Part shown: piece after piece, positions 41,380-51,686 of the stretch | Layout of the letters: every line of letters starts with the position of its first letter | How positions within the stretch are numbered: the first letter of the stretch is position 1 | DNA from: Saccharomycopsis fibuligera x Saccharomycopsis cf. fibuligera | Lineage: Eukaryota > Ascomycota > Saccharomycetes > Ascoideales > Saccharomycopsidaceae | Assembly (NCBI GenBank): GCA_001936135.1 | Contig: CP012810.1 | Location: 3,534,001 to 3,598,000 of the forward strand | Direction of reading: 5' to 3' | DNA: 64,000 nt | Made by a program: the position numbers and the translations under genes | Notes under the pieces: generated by a model | The model's database searches: none | Told to the model about the DNA's origin: nothing | The model's input: the letters and a program-made list of their open reading frames with translations, nothing else

Positions 41380-43188
41380 TCACAAACTCAACACAGCAAT
41401 CACCAACGATACCAAAGCACCTCCGACAAATTGCAAGTTCTTGGACAATGAAGGAGCAGCACCACCAAGGAATGTACCGTTTATGCTATAATTACTATAG
41501 TTTGAGCCGTCACCACTAAAGATCCACAAGGAGCTGGAAGAAGAATGTCTCTTTCTCTTAACCGTGACATAATGAGTGTTAGTATGGGTTGAAGTCAAAG
41601 GCACGAATTCCGTAGTGTAGGTGTCAGTTTGCCCATCATGGGTGGAAACACCATAGCTTATCCCGGTAGTATGGCCACTGACGACCGTAGTATGGGATGC
41701 TGTGAATGTGGACAAAATGGTGGTTTGACTAGTGACCCAAATGTCAGAGTCGGTCTCGGATTCAGCGTCAGCGTAAGAAGAAGATGATGCATAAGCAGCC
41801 AAATTGCTGGATGACGCCACTGGAGTAGTTGCAGCGGAATACGTGGATGGAGTGGAGTAGGTGGATGTAGCAGCGGAACTGACACTGGAAATACCAGCGG
41901 TAGCGGCTGTAGAAGCTGTAGCGGAAGAATTCAAGGCGGCGGAAGAAGAAGTAGACAAGTAGTAAGTGGTGCCTTGAGCATCAACAGTGTACGCTCTAGA
42001 CGCATCATAGTAAGTCGAACCAGCGACATATGATGAGTTAGAGTATGTGTAAGAGGAAACCGAAAGAGTGGAAGAAGTGGAAGAAGTGGAAACTTGAGCA
42101 GCAACACTGGCGCTGGAACTTGTGTAAGCAGAAGTACTGGCAGAAGTAGAAGACGCTGGAACTGTAGATGAAGCAGCAGTAGATGGTGAGGAGGTCAAAA
42201 CAGAAGAAACAGTAGTAGCGGCAGCAGAAGAGGAGGAGCTAGTAGTGGTGGATACTGAGGTGGATGAAATTGAGGAAGATGAAGAAGAAGTAGTTGAAGA
42301 AGTAGTAGAAGATGAAGACGAGGATGATGATGATGATGATGATGGACCTTCATTAGAGAAAGCGGCACCAGCTCTGCCATTAATCTTACCTCCCTTGGAC
42401 TCAATCTTTTCGCCCGTCTTGTCAGCATAACTGTACTCAGTACCGGTAGAGTAGTCAGACACCTTAAGATATTTGGTATAGTAAACAAATGGAGCCCCTT
42501 CTAAAGTGGTTTTACCACCGGCCCACTCGACAGTTCCAGAAGCGGAAGAATCACCACCGGCCCACAAGCCAAGGAAAATTTTCATTGGAGATTGTGGGTA
42601 GTCATGTTTCCCATCGCCCTTCACTTCAGATTTCTTGAGAGTTCTGATAACTGTACCATCAATGGCCCAAGTGGTTTCATCTTCTTTCCATTCCATGGTA
42701 TAAGTATGATAATCGGCAGTAATATCAAAATCAACGGTTTTGTCATACCCTCTATCATAATCACCAGTGACTCCCTTACCAAAGTAATTAGTAGTGACTT
42801 TCTTTTTGTAGCCCGAGATCCACTCAAAATCAAGTTCATCGCCATCATCAGATTGCAAAAAAAAATTGGAAATGATACCAGTTCCTGGGGCAACTTTGCA
42901 TTGAACCTCAACTTTACCGTACATGATGTAGAAATTGGATCTTAATGATGGACCATCTCCGTGAGCTTTAAAGCTTTCTTTCAAACCATTGCTGGTGTAT
43001 TCAATCAAATTGCTGCCGTACAATGGGCTGAAGAGGTCGGTTTCACTTTTGAAATCAAAATAGACAGATTTACCCAATGCGGTGTCTGCAGAACAAGTGT
43101 TCTTCAATGGGTCACAATCACTGGCGTAATTACCGGAAACGGCAGTGGCACTCAATAAAGCTGCAAGAAGTGCATAGAGAAACTTCAT
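41380..43188 (-). CDS. CRH-family GPI-anchored chitin-glucan transglycosylase (GH16)
   Basis: Crh enzymes link chitin to beta-glucan in the yeast wall. The 602-residue protein has a signal peptide (MKFLYALLAALLSATAVSG), a Cys-containing start (CDPLKNTCS) and a GH16 domain to about residue 260. The catalytic signature DELDFEW lies near 118, compared with DEIDFEW in many family members, with the two Glu flanking the Asp. A Ser/Thr-rich stalk runs from about 280 to 560 and a hydrophobic C-terminus (FVGGALVSLVIAVLSL) serves as GPI signal. There is no N-terminal chitin-binding module, so it is Crh1/Crh11/Crh12-like rather than a CBM18-bearing form. It is longer than most Crh1 homologues because of the stalk. 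Upstream lie 2.8 kb without a recognised gene. Confidence 0.93.
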   Translation of the reverse strand: MKFLYALLAALLSATAVSGNYASDCDPLKNTCSADTALGKSVYFDFKSETDLFSPLYGSNLIEYTSNGLKESFKAHGDGPSLRSNFYIMYGKVEVQCKVAPGTGIISNFFLQSDDGDELDFEWISGYKKKVTTNYFGKGVTGDYDRGYDKTVDFDITADYHTYTMEWKEDETTWAIDGTVIRTLKKSEVKGDGKHDYPQSPMKIFLGLWAGGDSSASGTVEWAGGKTTLEGAPFVYYTKYLKVSDYSTGTEYSYADKTGEKIESKGGKINGRAGAAFSNEGPSSSSSSSSSSSSTTSSTTSSSSSSISSTSVSTTTSSSSSAAATTVSSVLTSSPSTAASSTVPASSTSASTSAYTSSSASVAAQVSTSSTSSTLSVSSYTYSNSSYVAGSTYYDASRAYTVDAQGTTYYLSTSSSAALNSSATASTAATAGISSVSSAATSTYSTPSTYSAATTPVASSSNLAAYASSSSYADAESETDSDIWVTSQTTILSTFTASHTTVVSGHTTGISYGVSTHDGQTDTYTTEFVPLTSTHTNTHYVTVKRKRHSSSSSLWIFSGDGSNYSNYSINGTFLGGAAPSLSKNLQFVGGALVSLVIAVLSL

Positions 43189-45992
43189 TGTATTTGGTTC
43201 TCTTCTAATAATAAATCTTTTGAGTGATATATCTTATTAATATTACTGCTATTGTAAGATAATTTTTATTTATTTTTATTTTATTTTGTTGTTTGCTCGT
43301 GTGTTGACAATGCTGGGTCCTGTAAGGTGGATTAACGAGTGACTAGATATAAGCCAAACACGAAAAAAAAAACAAGCGAGTGACTTAAAGTTGAGAGTTG
43401 GAATATAGAGGAAACGCAAAAGCAGTGTTTAGTCAAAAATGAAAAGAACAACAAGAAGAAGAAGAGAACAGAAATTACATAGTTGGGGGACAAAAGTGTA
43501 TTTATAAAAGCAGACAGGGCCCTCAATACCGCCTGCAATGATGGCCCAAATGCACCTTACAATGGAATAAAGCCTCGCACTAGTAAGTATATTCTTCTAG
43601 TATGCCCCCAGACTTGAGTAGCGTAGTACCTCAACTTCAACTAGGAAAGAAAAACAAAAAAAAATAAAAATAAAAAATTCAAGACAAGAAAAGTTAGCGT
43701 TAGATGATGTATCTCAGTCGGCAAAATAGGAATATGGACGCTAGTTTCCCATATTGATTGGTTGGCTGGTTGATTTACTGGGGGGTCCTGGCTTTTTCAT
43801 GGTACCGTAGATTCCTGCCAGTGCGCAACAATAGCCGTTCAAATAACACTAGCATTGATACGCTAATCTCTGGCGTAGCTCCACTTTAGGAAGGATTTCT
43901 GTCAATGCCCAGTGTAGACTTTTGGGCAATTTAGATTATTTGCTCAATACATTCTTTTGAATACACTATGCCAGGGTGCTAACTGTAGATACATCAAATT
44001 AACTTACAATTGATAATATTTGCCGTGCTGCCATTTTACATAATGACCTGAGTTTCCTTTTCAGGGCCCAAGCAGATACAGATTGGCGTCCAACGATGAT
44101 AACGACAGTGAGCACACACTCTTCCATTGTGTCTCAATAACAGCCAATACTGTTGTTGGATAAACAAACAAGCAAAGCCCACTGTCAACTCACGGTAACT
44201 CACACCATAACTCAGCTCGCTTACACGACTAGAAAATTGGTATCTACGTGAAATAAAAGTCCAGGGTGCAACCGGGTGCAAATTTGCGGTAATACTATCT
44301 GCGCAACTAGTTCGCGATACCGCCGCGCAGTAGTAAATGCCGCGAAGACGAAAAAAATTCTTTCAACATGCCGCCATACTCATCACCAAATTACGCAACT
44401 GCACAGAGACTAATGGGGTGGCCCACTCGCTAGGTTATAAGCAGACAGAAGTTGGCTCGTTTCTCCTCACTACGCGCACAAGTATTTATTTATTTACTTT
44501 ATTGGTATGGATGAAACTATTTATATCTATGCATTGGCCTCGGTCTCGGTCTTTTTTTTTTCTTTTTTTTTTTTTTTTTTTTTTATATGAAGCATGAAAG
44601 CAAAAGAAAAAAAACGCTTGTGTTTGCAAGCACTGTGTCCCAATAATCTGCAAGACTCGCGATTGAAACGTTTTGAATGATATCGAAAAGGGTCCCCGGT
44701 AGCTCCAGCTGCTCATCATAGCATTGCGAACCAATCAGTGGCGTCCAAAGGGCCCGCAGCACAGGTACACAGTAATTTATTACCCTCTCTACAGTTTTTT
44801 TTCTCTCTCTTTTTCTTTCTTGCCCGCCTTGCGCATTCTCGTCCAGTTTCCAAAATCATATAAATACCCCGCCAACTCTCTTCTTTCAGTTCTCTTGTAG
44901 TTGTTGTTTTTTTCTTCTTCTTCTTTTTTCTCTAACATCAAATCTCGCCAAATGGCCACCAGATAATTTACACCATACGGTTGATCAATGTGTTGTCTTT
45001 ATTGGCGATATGTTATTGTCAATTGTGTGATCTGGGGCCGGAGCGTAGAATGACTCTGCTTTATGCGGGGAGCACGTTACTGGGCGCCTGATATTGATAT
45101 TATTCAATAGATGATGTATTGGGAATCAGTTGTCGCTAAAGTTTTTTGTTTTTTTGTTTTTTTGTTTTTGAACAATGTGTTACTGCGTAATGTCAAGACA
45201 GGTGGCACGTATCCTTTTACGCTCGATGGGGTGTGGTGTCGTGGTTGTGGTCGCCGTAGATTCAGCTAGCTATCGGAAACTGTCGCTGGCAGGGAGCTCT
45301 TTTCTCTCCATGGCAGGTACTATGTGTTATTTCAACAAAAGTGGATCTCTTTATCAGTTTAAGCACTTGCGCCTTGAATTTTCAAGATGTTTTGGTTCAT
45401 TGCAACGTGTACTTGTACTTGTCGAGCGTCGGTGAATGATCAATGTGCTTTGTGGTTAATCGAGGAGTAGAACTGCTGGAATAGCAGTAGCAAGCCGAGT
45501 CTTGACGAGTTTGTACCAAGTATAAACGGCTGGTTCCTGGTCGACTACGTTACTATGGTCCATGCTGTAAAATATACATGTGCGTGTTGATATATACTTG
45601 GCTGCTTACCTGGGCCCTTATCCGCTGTGGGTTGGAGGACATGAGCACTAAAAAGCCAGAAAGAAAAAAACAAAAAAAAAAAAAAATTAAAAAAAAAAAA
45701 ACAAGTAAACCGAACCAAAGAACTTTATGTTGTGAAAGAGAACAAAGATGAAGATGATGAAGATGATGATGAAAAGACAGAAAAAAAGAAAACGAATGTA
45801 GAGTAGAAGTGAATAATGATTTTCAAATCAAAGCAGAAGAAAAGGGAGGAGAGTAAATAAATTAGAACTAGAAGTACACACATTATCACAGTAATTTTTT
45901 TTTTTTTGTTGTTGTTGTTTTTGTTTTTTTGTTGTTTTTTTACCAACCACATTGATGCCAACAGAACATCACCGGCACATACAGCATCAGCA
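43189..45992. other. 2.8-kb region between CRH promoter and CBK1 3' end
   Basis: No gene recognised. The first 330 bp are a likely CRH promoter, with TATTTATAAAAG near 43500. T/A tracts occur near 44562-44584 and 45665-45703. A promoter-like arrangement (ATATAAATAC near 44860, pyrimidine-rich leader to 44935) leads on the plus strand to ATGGCCACCAGATAA at 44952, which stops after four codons. ATG-initiated frames such as 45175-45435 (86 codons) have no recognised domain and I do not support them. Confidence 0.45.
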
Positions 45993-47767
45993 TCAAAAGC
46001 GCTTTGCCAAATAATCAAATCTCGAATAAGTGTACCCGATAAACGGCAAATCGTTCTTAACGTCATTGCTTCCCCCTGCTCCAGCGCCGTGCTGCTGCTG
46101 CTGCTGTCCAGCCCTGTCTCTCTGTTGGAGCACCATTGGGTTATCGGGAACGTTCTCCAACTCATCGGTAGGAAAGCATCTCGTATCGGTGATGGAGCTC
46201 AACTTTGGGATGAAGGGCGCGCGGACTCTTCTGATGGTCGACCAGTCCACGCCCCTAAAGAACGGATGCGCCTTGATCTCTGCGGCCCCGCCGCGGCCGA
46301 GTCTGAACTCTGCCTTGGTCAACAACCTGCGAATGAGGTCCTCGCTCTCCGCGGACAAGTGCACCTCGTCCGGGATCACCAACGTTTCCTGCCAGTTGAG
46401 GATCTTGCGGTACGTTTCGTGGGGCGTTTCCGAGGCGAATGGCGGCCAGCCGACTAGACACTCGTACATGATGGCGCCAAGGGACCACCAGTCGCATTCT
46501 TGGCCGTAGCCTTGGTGAATGAAAATCTCTGGAGCAATGTAGTCGGGGGTGCCGACGGTGGAGTATGCCATTAAGCGACGGTTTTGTCTCCAAGTTTGGA
46601 TTTTCTCTCTATTGTTGATGGTCAAGTGGATCGGCTGGTCCATCATCACCGAATGGCGGTTATGCGTTTGGCCGTGGCCGTGGCCGTGGCCGTGGCCGTT
46701 GCTTGGCTTTGGGACCGGCTCCTTGCCTAGCAATTTCCGATAGTAATTGGAGTCGTGGGTCTTGTGGAACCCCGTCGCTAAGCCAAAGTCACTCAACTTG
46801 ATGTGGCCCTCAATGTCAATCAAGATGTTATCTGGCTTGATGTCCCGGTGGACAAAGCCAATCTTGTGGATGTCTTCGATGGCCAACACGCATTCCGCCA
46901 TGTAGAATCTGGTAATGTCTTCGGTGAACACTTGCCATCTAATCAACATTGTCATCAAGTCGCCGCCGGGCAAGAACTCCATAATCAAGTACAAAAAGTC
47001 CGCGTCCTGGAACGAGTAGTACAACGACACGACCCACTGGGAGTCGCTTCCGGCCAAAATGTCTCTTTCTGCGCGAACGTGAGCTAGCTGGTCGCGCTTG
47101 GACATTTCCTGCTTGAGCATGGTTTTCATGGCGTACACTTTGCCCGTGTCTGTCTTTTGCACTAGTCTAACCTCGCCAAAGGCGCCCTTCCCAATGACCT
47201 TGATGGTTTTGAAATCGTCGAGAGACAACCGGGTACGGCGCAATCTGATGAACTGGGACTCTTTCATCTTGAGCAAGCTTTTGGCGCGGTTTTTCCGTTC
47301 TTCTGAGCCTTCCAGCTCCAAGTCTTTTTCTAGTTGGAGCCGGCGCTTATTTCGGTCTATTGCATGTTGCACCGATTGCTTGTAGTAGCTTTCGATCTTG
47401 AGGCGAATGGAGGACCCTTTTTCAAGCGTCAGTTTGGGGAGCAATTCGGGTCTTCTGATGAAATTTAGGCCTCTTTCGGAAGATGGGCTTTTGGTAATGG
47501 TGGTGGTGGTGGTGCTGCTGCTACTGGTTGTGTTTCCCGCGGCGTTGCCATTGGCGTTATTGCCATTGGCGCCGCCGTTGATGTTGATGTTGCCATTGGG
47601 GTTACTGCCATTGCCATTGGCGTTTCTGTTTGGATAAAACTTGTTGATGTTCAAATATGAGGTTCGTTTAGGCTGTTGATTAATCACTCCTCCACTATTA
47701 CTAGCGAGGAACCCATTGTTGTTATTGATATTTGCATTCCCGTTGAAGCGCGACTGCTGCTGTTGCA

Positions 47768-47802
<35 letters not shown>

Positions 47803-47972
47803 AATTGTAATTGTAATTGTAATTCTTGCTGCTGTTGCTGCTGCTGCTGCTGTTGCTGTTGCTGTTGCAGACTCAGAAATGGTGAAAAGAACAAAGATCG
47901 CTGCTGTGGCTGCTGCTGCTGCTGCTGCTGTTGTTGTTGTGGCTGGCTAGAAGCAAACGGATTGAACTGCAT
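45993..47972 (-). CDS. CBK1: NDR/LATS-family kinase Cbk1
   Basis: Ser/Thr kinase of the RAM network controlling polarity, daughter-specific transcription and wall integrity, acting with Mob2. The first ATG in frame (47972) gives 659 residues starting [10 protein letters not shown]; a larger open frame begins only at TTG. A Gln-rich N-terminus with long CAG/CAA tracts is followed by the Mob-binding N-terminal regulatory helix ([20 protein letters not shown]). The kinase domain starts at about 252 ([13 protein letters not shown]), with [24 protein letters not shown], the NDR activation-segment insertion, [18 protein letters not shown] and the hydrophobic motif [11 protein letters not shown]. 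The activation-loop Ser and motif Thr are those phosphorylated in Cbk1. The kinase insertion carries a Gly-His repeat. A26 precedes the start codon. Confidence 0.97.
46668..46700 (-). repeat. In-frame GGCCAC repeat encoding Gly-His in the CBK1 kinase insertion
   Basis: Four to five copies of a 6-bp unit (GCCGTG on the plus strand) encode a short alternating Gly-His run in the NDR insertion between the DFG region and the activation loop, after KEPVPKPSN. Confidence 0.85.
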
Positions 47973-47997
47973 TTTTTTTTTTTTTTTTTTTTTTTTT
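47972..47997 (-). repeat. Homopolymer A26 immediately before the CBK1 ATG
   Basis: On the plus strand a run of 26 T directly abuts CAT. Read on the coding strand this is 26 A ending at the start codon (the terminal A of the ATG is shared with the run boundary). A pure A leader is compatible with poly(A)-binding to leaders in yeasts and is prone to slippage. Confidence 0.85.
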
Positions 47998-49233
47998 GGA
48001 CTCTTTGAGAGTGAATGAAAATGGCTAGTAGCGAGAAATATCAAAGAAAGATCAATCAAAAAGTTGAGACGAGTGATATGCTGTTGTTTCAGCAGCTAAG
48101 GTGGGTGTTTGGTATCCGGTGATTATGAATATTGTATTTCGTGGTGGCGTAGTGATCTATATGATCTGATCTGAGATGAATTTTCAAGGAACAGTACCAG
48201 CAAATGTGTATGTCCAAAGGAGTGAAACGCAACTGTTGATGTTTATTATATATAGCAGGATGGAAAAACAAAACAAATCAGCTACCGGAGCCAATGTAGC
48301 AAGGGAACCTGGGGATGGTAATTAGCGCTAGGAAAACGCTGACGAATGAATAAGCAGGCACGGCAATCTGGAGACTTGCAAATGTTTTTTTTTTTTTTTT
48401 TTTTTTTTGCTCAAGGATCCAAGGTTTGGGGATTTCCAGGATTGGCAAAAGTCAAAGAGATCCAAAGAAAGCAGCAAAAATCGGAAATTGAATATCGAGA
48501 ATCAGAAATCAGAAATCAGAAATCAGAAAGAAAAAAAAAAAAAAATAGCGATTGATGGATAATAGCAATATCGCGCTGCTTAGGAGTAGAGTAGTAGAGT
48601 GTGCTGTGGTAGCGGTAGCAGTAGCAGTAGGAGACGTAAACAAGCGCCGAGTGATCTAGCTGGAATTGGTCTGGCTTGGATTGGATGGAATTGGACTGGA
48701 TGAGCAGGAGTTAGTTGGTGCAAAACAGTGATAATAAAGGAATGTTGTGTGGCAATGGATTCAGATGAGACAACTGCCGTCCGTGTGTGTGTATATTGCA
48801 CACAGTACCGTAACGCAGCGCCAGTGTGTTTGTTGCAACCGCGCGCTCTGGAAGCAAAAGTGAAAATTTGATAATCTTCACACAGTGTGTGTCGGTGTCA
48901 CGTGCGTGTACACGGTTCTCAGACTCAGATCAGGTAACAGGCAAAATTCCCAGCTAGCATATATAATATATCAAGAGTGTTTTAGAACAGCCACAAGGAG
49001 CGCAGTTGTAGCAGCTACACAGCTACACTCTGCTTAAAAAAAAAAAAAAAAAGAGATTTAGAAGCTACTATTATTCAAAAATATAAGTCATATAAAAAAC
49101 AATATACATTTATGATGTCAACAGAAATGTTTAAAGCCCAAACAAAAAACTCTTTCGTTTAATTACTTGATAGTTGTTTAAATTATTAATAATAAAGTAG
49201 ATATTAAATAACGCAGATAACCAGCAACTAAAC
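47998..49233. other. CBK1 promoter region and RPL42 3' flank
   Basis: No gene recognised. A T tract of about 23 at 48386-48408 and a repeated ATCAGAA word (about 48497-48525) are visible. Near 48600-48640 TAGCAGTAGC-type repeats occur. Near 48899 CACGTGCGTG contains an E-box. The last 200 bp are AT-rich and follow the RPL42 stop on the minus strand. Confidence 0.45.
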
Positions 49234-49969
49234 TTAGAATTGCAAAGCTTGACCTTTTTGTTTCTTGTCACCACCCAATTCAAAGTGTTTACAACGTTTC
49301 AATGGCAATTGGGACTTGACTTTACATTTGACACATTCCAAACGCAAGACAACCTTCTTTGTGGTCTTGGCCTTTTTGTGGAAAATTTGTTTGGTTTGAC
49401 CACCGTAACCGGATTGTTTACGGTCGTAACGTCTTTTACCTTGAGCAAACAAAGAAGCTTTACCAGCTTTGTATTGGGTAACCTTGTGTTGGGTGTGTTT
49501 TCTGCAGGCTTTACCTTTGCAGTAGGTCTTTCTGGTCTTTGGAACGTTAACTAGACAAAAAGTGGGTTAGTAAGGGTGTTTTACAGGAGGGATAATAATA
49601 AAAAGAGGTGAGGAGCATAGTCATCATTCGAGCGATAATGATGGTTTTTGGATATTGTCAAAATAGACCTGAATCTGGAATGCCCATTTCTTTAACATGG
49701 CGGTGACTTTTCCCCTGCGATGAAACAAACACTTTTGTCTGCCATGTTCTGATCATCACCCCGAACATCTCGATATTTTCTCGCCTTGCTTTGACTGAAA
49801 TCACCGGTCATTTGATGGCTTTTCTTGACGACTTGGAATCGTGAAATTTTTGAGCTTGAATAAAATACGTGAATTGCATTTTGCACTCTTGGGCTCTTGG
49901 ACTTTTGGGCTCTTGGACTCCTAGACTCTCGCACTCTGCTAATACTGATAATGGAGTAGACATACCCAT
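49234..49969 (-). CDS. RPL42: 60S ribosomal protein eL42, one intron
   Basis: E-site protein of the large ribosomal subunit. On the minus strand, exon 1 is 49969-49966 (ATGG) and exon 2 is 49550-49234. The 415-nt intron begins GTATGT, has TACTAAC at 49572-49566 and ends TCTAG. The spliced protein has 106 residues: [20 protein letters not shown] with the CxxxxC and later C..C zinc ligands ([18 protein letters not shown]), ending GQALQF. The 4-nt first exon after the ATG base triplet matches the usual RPL42 gene structure in yeasts. Residue 56 is Gln (GQTKQIF), where cycloheximide-sensitive yeasts have Pro. Promoter sequence upstream contains CACGTGAG near 50404. Confidence 0.97.
49551..49965 (-). 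other. RPL42 intron (415 nt)
   Basis: Donor GTATGT, branch TACTAAC 14-15 nt before the AG. Inside, on the minus strand, GTGATGA (near 49775) resembles a snoRNA box C, but no matching CTGA box D lies at the right distance, so no snoRNA is called. The plus-strand half near 49885-49930 shows imperfect repeats of CTCTTGGGCT / CTCTTGGACT. Confidence 0.85.
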
Positions 49970-50124
49970 CTTGCACTATGATGTTCTGGATTTGTTTGCT
50001 ATGGTGGGTAATAACAGTAAACAGGATACGCTACAGAAGCTTTTTTTTTTTTGTTTTTTTTCCTTTGACTATTTGAAAATCGACAAATTTTCACGGAACG
50101 GAACCGAAGCAAACGCAGCAGGGC

Positions 50125-50146
50125 CACACACACACACACACACACA
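50125..50146. repeat. CA dinucleotide microsatellite (11 copies)
   Basis: Uninterrupted CA units upstream of RPL42. Confidence 0.9.
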
Positions 50147-50237
50147 GAGGACGAGTGAGTGAGTGAGAGAGACAGAGAGTGAGAGACTGACTGACTGACT
50201 GGCTGGGCTGGGCTGGCAGAGACGGACCGGCTGGGTA

Positions 50238-50267
50238 AGCTAGCTGCTGACTGGGTAGCAGCTAGCT
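50238..50267. repeat. Perfect 11-bp inverted repeat with 8-nt loop
   Basis: AGCTAGCTGCT (50238-50248) and AGCAGCTAGCT (50257-50267) are perfect reverse complements around GACTGGGT, in the GC-rich repetitive block between RPL42 and PMP3. Confidence 0.9.
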
Positions 50268-50678
50268 AGCTGGGCGAGCGACAGTAGGCGGGGGTTAGGC
50301 GCACAGTTGGGAAGCCAGTGGCCCACAGAGAGAGAGAAAGAGAGGCAAAGAGAGAGCCGGGTGACCACCCAGACTGCTGCAGGAGAAGAGCGTTGCCCGA
50401 ACGCACGTGAGATATGAGGGGTGCGCTGTCACAGGATGTCCGGAGAAAAGCAGCGGCTGGTGACTGTCATGTGATACGATAGAGGGCTGCAGAAGAGGGC
50501 GAACGATTGAGAACGAGATAAATAGCCCTGAAACGTGCCTGCTTCGCCTGCCTTGCCCATGCGCGCACTACAACAACAGAACTGCCTATTGTAGGCAGTC
50601 ATATATATATATATATTTGTATTTATGAATATATTTGTATTTATGAATGACCCCTTCAGGGTCTTGGCTTGATTTACG

Positions 50679-50704
50679 ACACACACACACACACACACAC
50701 ACAC
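50679..50704. repeat. CA dinucleotide microsatellite (13 copies)
   Basis: Second uninterrupted CA run in the RPL42/PMP3 intergenic region. Confidence 0.9.
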
Positions 50705-51651
50705 CATTTGACACCGCCTGCCAATCACCATGGTTGGTATCAGCAGAGTCAATAAGTTGTACGTACATCAGTCGTCCCAGCTTTCCTCAAAAATGGCCCG
50801 AGCCATAACTGCGGCGCCTCCTCAAGTGGCACTGCAAAGTGGCACTGCATTTCTGTCACTCTGTGTGTGGTGCAGCGCTAGCCCTCCGGCAACCGTAAAT
50901 TCGGTGCACTGTGCGAGGCAGGCAGAAAATAGTGAGACAGTTAGTTAGGTATTTAGTCAATTGTTAATTTAAAATCACTATTGCTTTGATCTTGATCTTT
51001 GCTTGTGTTAAGCCCCTCCAGCACCCAAGATTGCTGCTGTACTAGCAGAGCAGCGCTGCTGGGGCTATTTCTGCTCCAGCAATTGGCAACATTTGCGCAC
51101 AGACTGGTTTTGTTTGTTACCACTATCGTCTTCAACATGTTGTAGTAGACGGATCGTTTCATTCATTAATTGCTTCAATAAAAGCAAATTACACAAAGCA
51201 ATACTAGCAACTCCGGCAGGGGACCCTTCTCGAAAAGAAACGCCAAAATATGAAATGACGCACCGCGTTTAACAAAACTTACTGTAGATTTTATAAAGTA
51301 GTATGCTTACACTCACGGTCAGCAGTAGCAATTACCTTTTGACGGTGACATAATTATAATTATCTTGATATTTCTTTGACAATAATAATAATAACAATAA
51401 TTATAATAGCACAATGGAACGAAACCGGGGTGAACATGATGGAAATAAAAAAAAAACAAAACAATAGCCAATATGCAGGCTGAGGCCGGCTCGCTGGCTA
51501 TATTGTAATGACGTTTACCGTACAGCCCATATTGCTGATCTGACTCAAGTTTGCCAGGGGAAAATCGATATAAATACAGCTGTCGACCTCTTTGGCATTA
51601 CTTTTTTTGACGTTGTTTTTTCTTTTTGTTTGTTCTACACTACCAACCTTG

Positions 51652-51683
<32 letters not shown>
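51652..51683 (+). repeat. ACT trinucleotide repeat in the PMP3 leader
   Basis: About ten and a half uninterrupted ACT units ending 3 bp before the PMP3 ATG at 51687. Confidence 0.95.
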
Positions 51684-51686
51684 ACA

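Larger units (their letters stand above)
49970..51686. other. Divergent regulatory region RPL42 / PMP3
   Basis: No gene recognised in 1.7 kb. It is unusually GC-rich and repetitive from 50100 to 50420. It holds two CA repeats (50125-50146 and 50679-50704), runs of GTGA, GAGA and GACT units (about 50150-50205), CTGGG-type repeats, and an 11-bp perfect inverted repeat (50238-50267). A direct duplication of TATTTGTATTTATGAA lies at about 50615-50650. The PMP3 side has ATATAAATAC near 51570 and an ACT repeat in the leader. Confidence 0.5.

Noticed and set aside
45175-45435. 86-codon ATG frame between CRH and CBK1
   Set aside because: No recognisable domain; hydrophobic Val run is low complexity; no promoter or splice evidence decides for it.
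45906-46509. Plus-strand frames opposite the CBK1 3' half (up to 183 codons)
   Set aside because: Mirror frames of a strongly conserved kinase domain; no independent support.
47716-48018. Cys-rich 100-residue plus-strand frame
   Set aside because: Poly-Cys results from reading the CAG repeat of CBK1 on the other strand.
49700-49790. Possible intronic box C/D snoRNA in RPL42
   Set aside because: A GTGATGA-like box C is present on the minus strand but no CTGA box D at a suitable distance.
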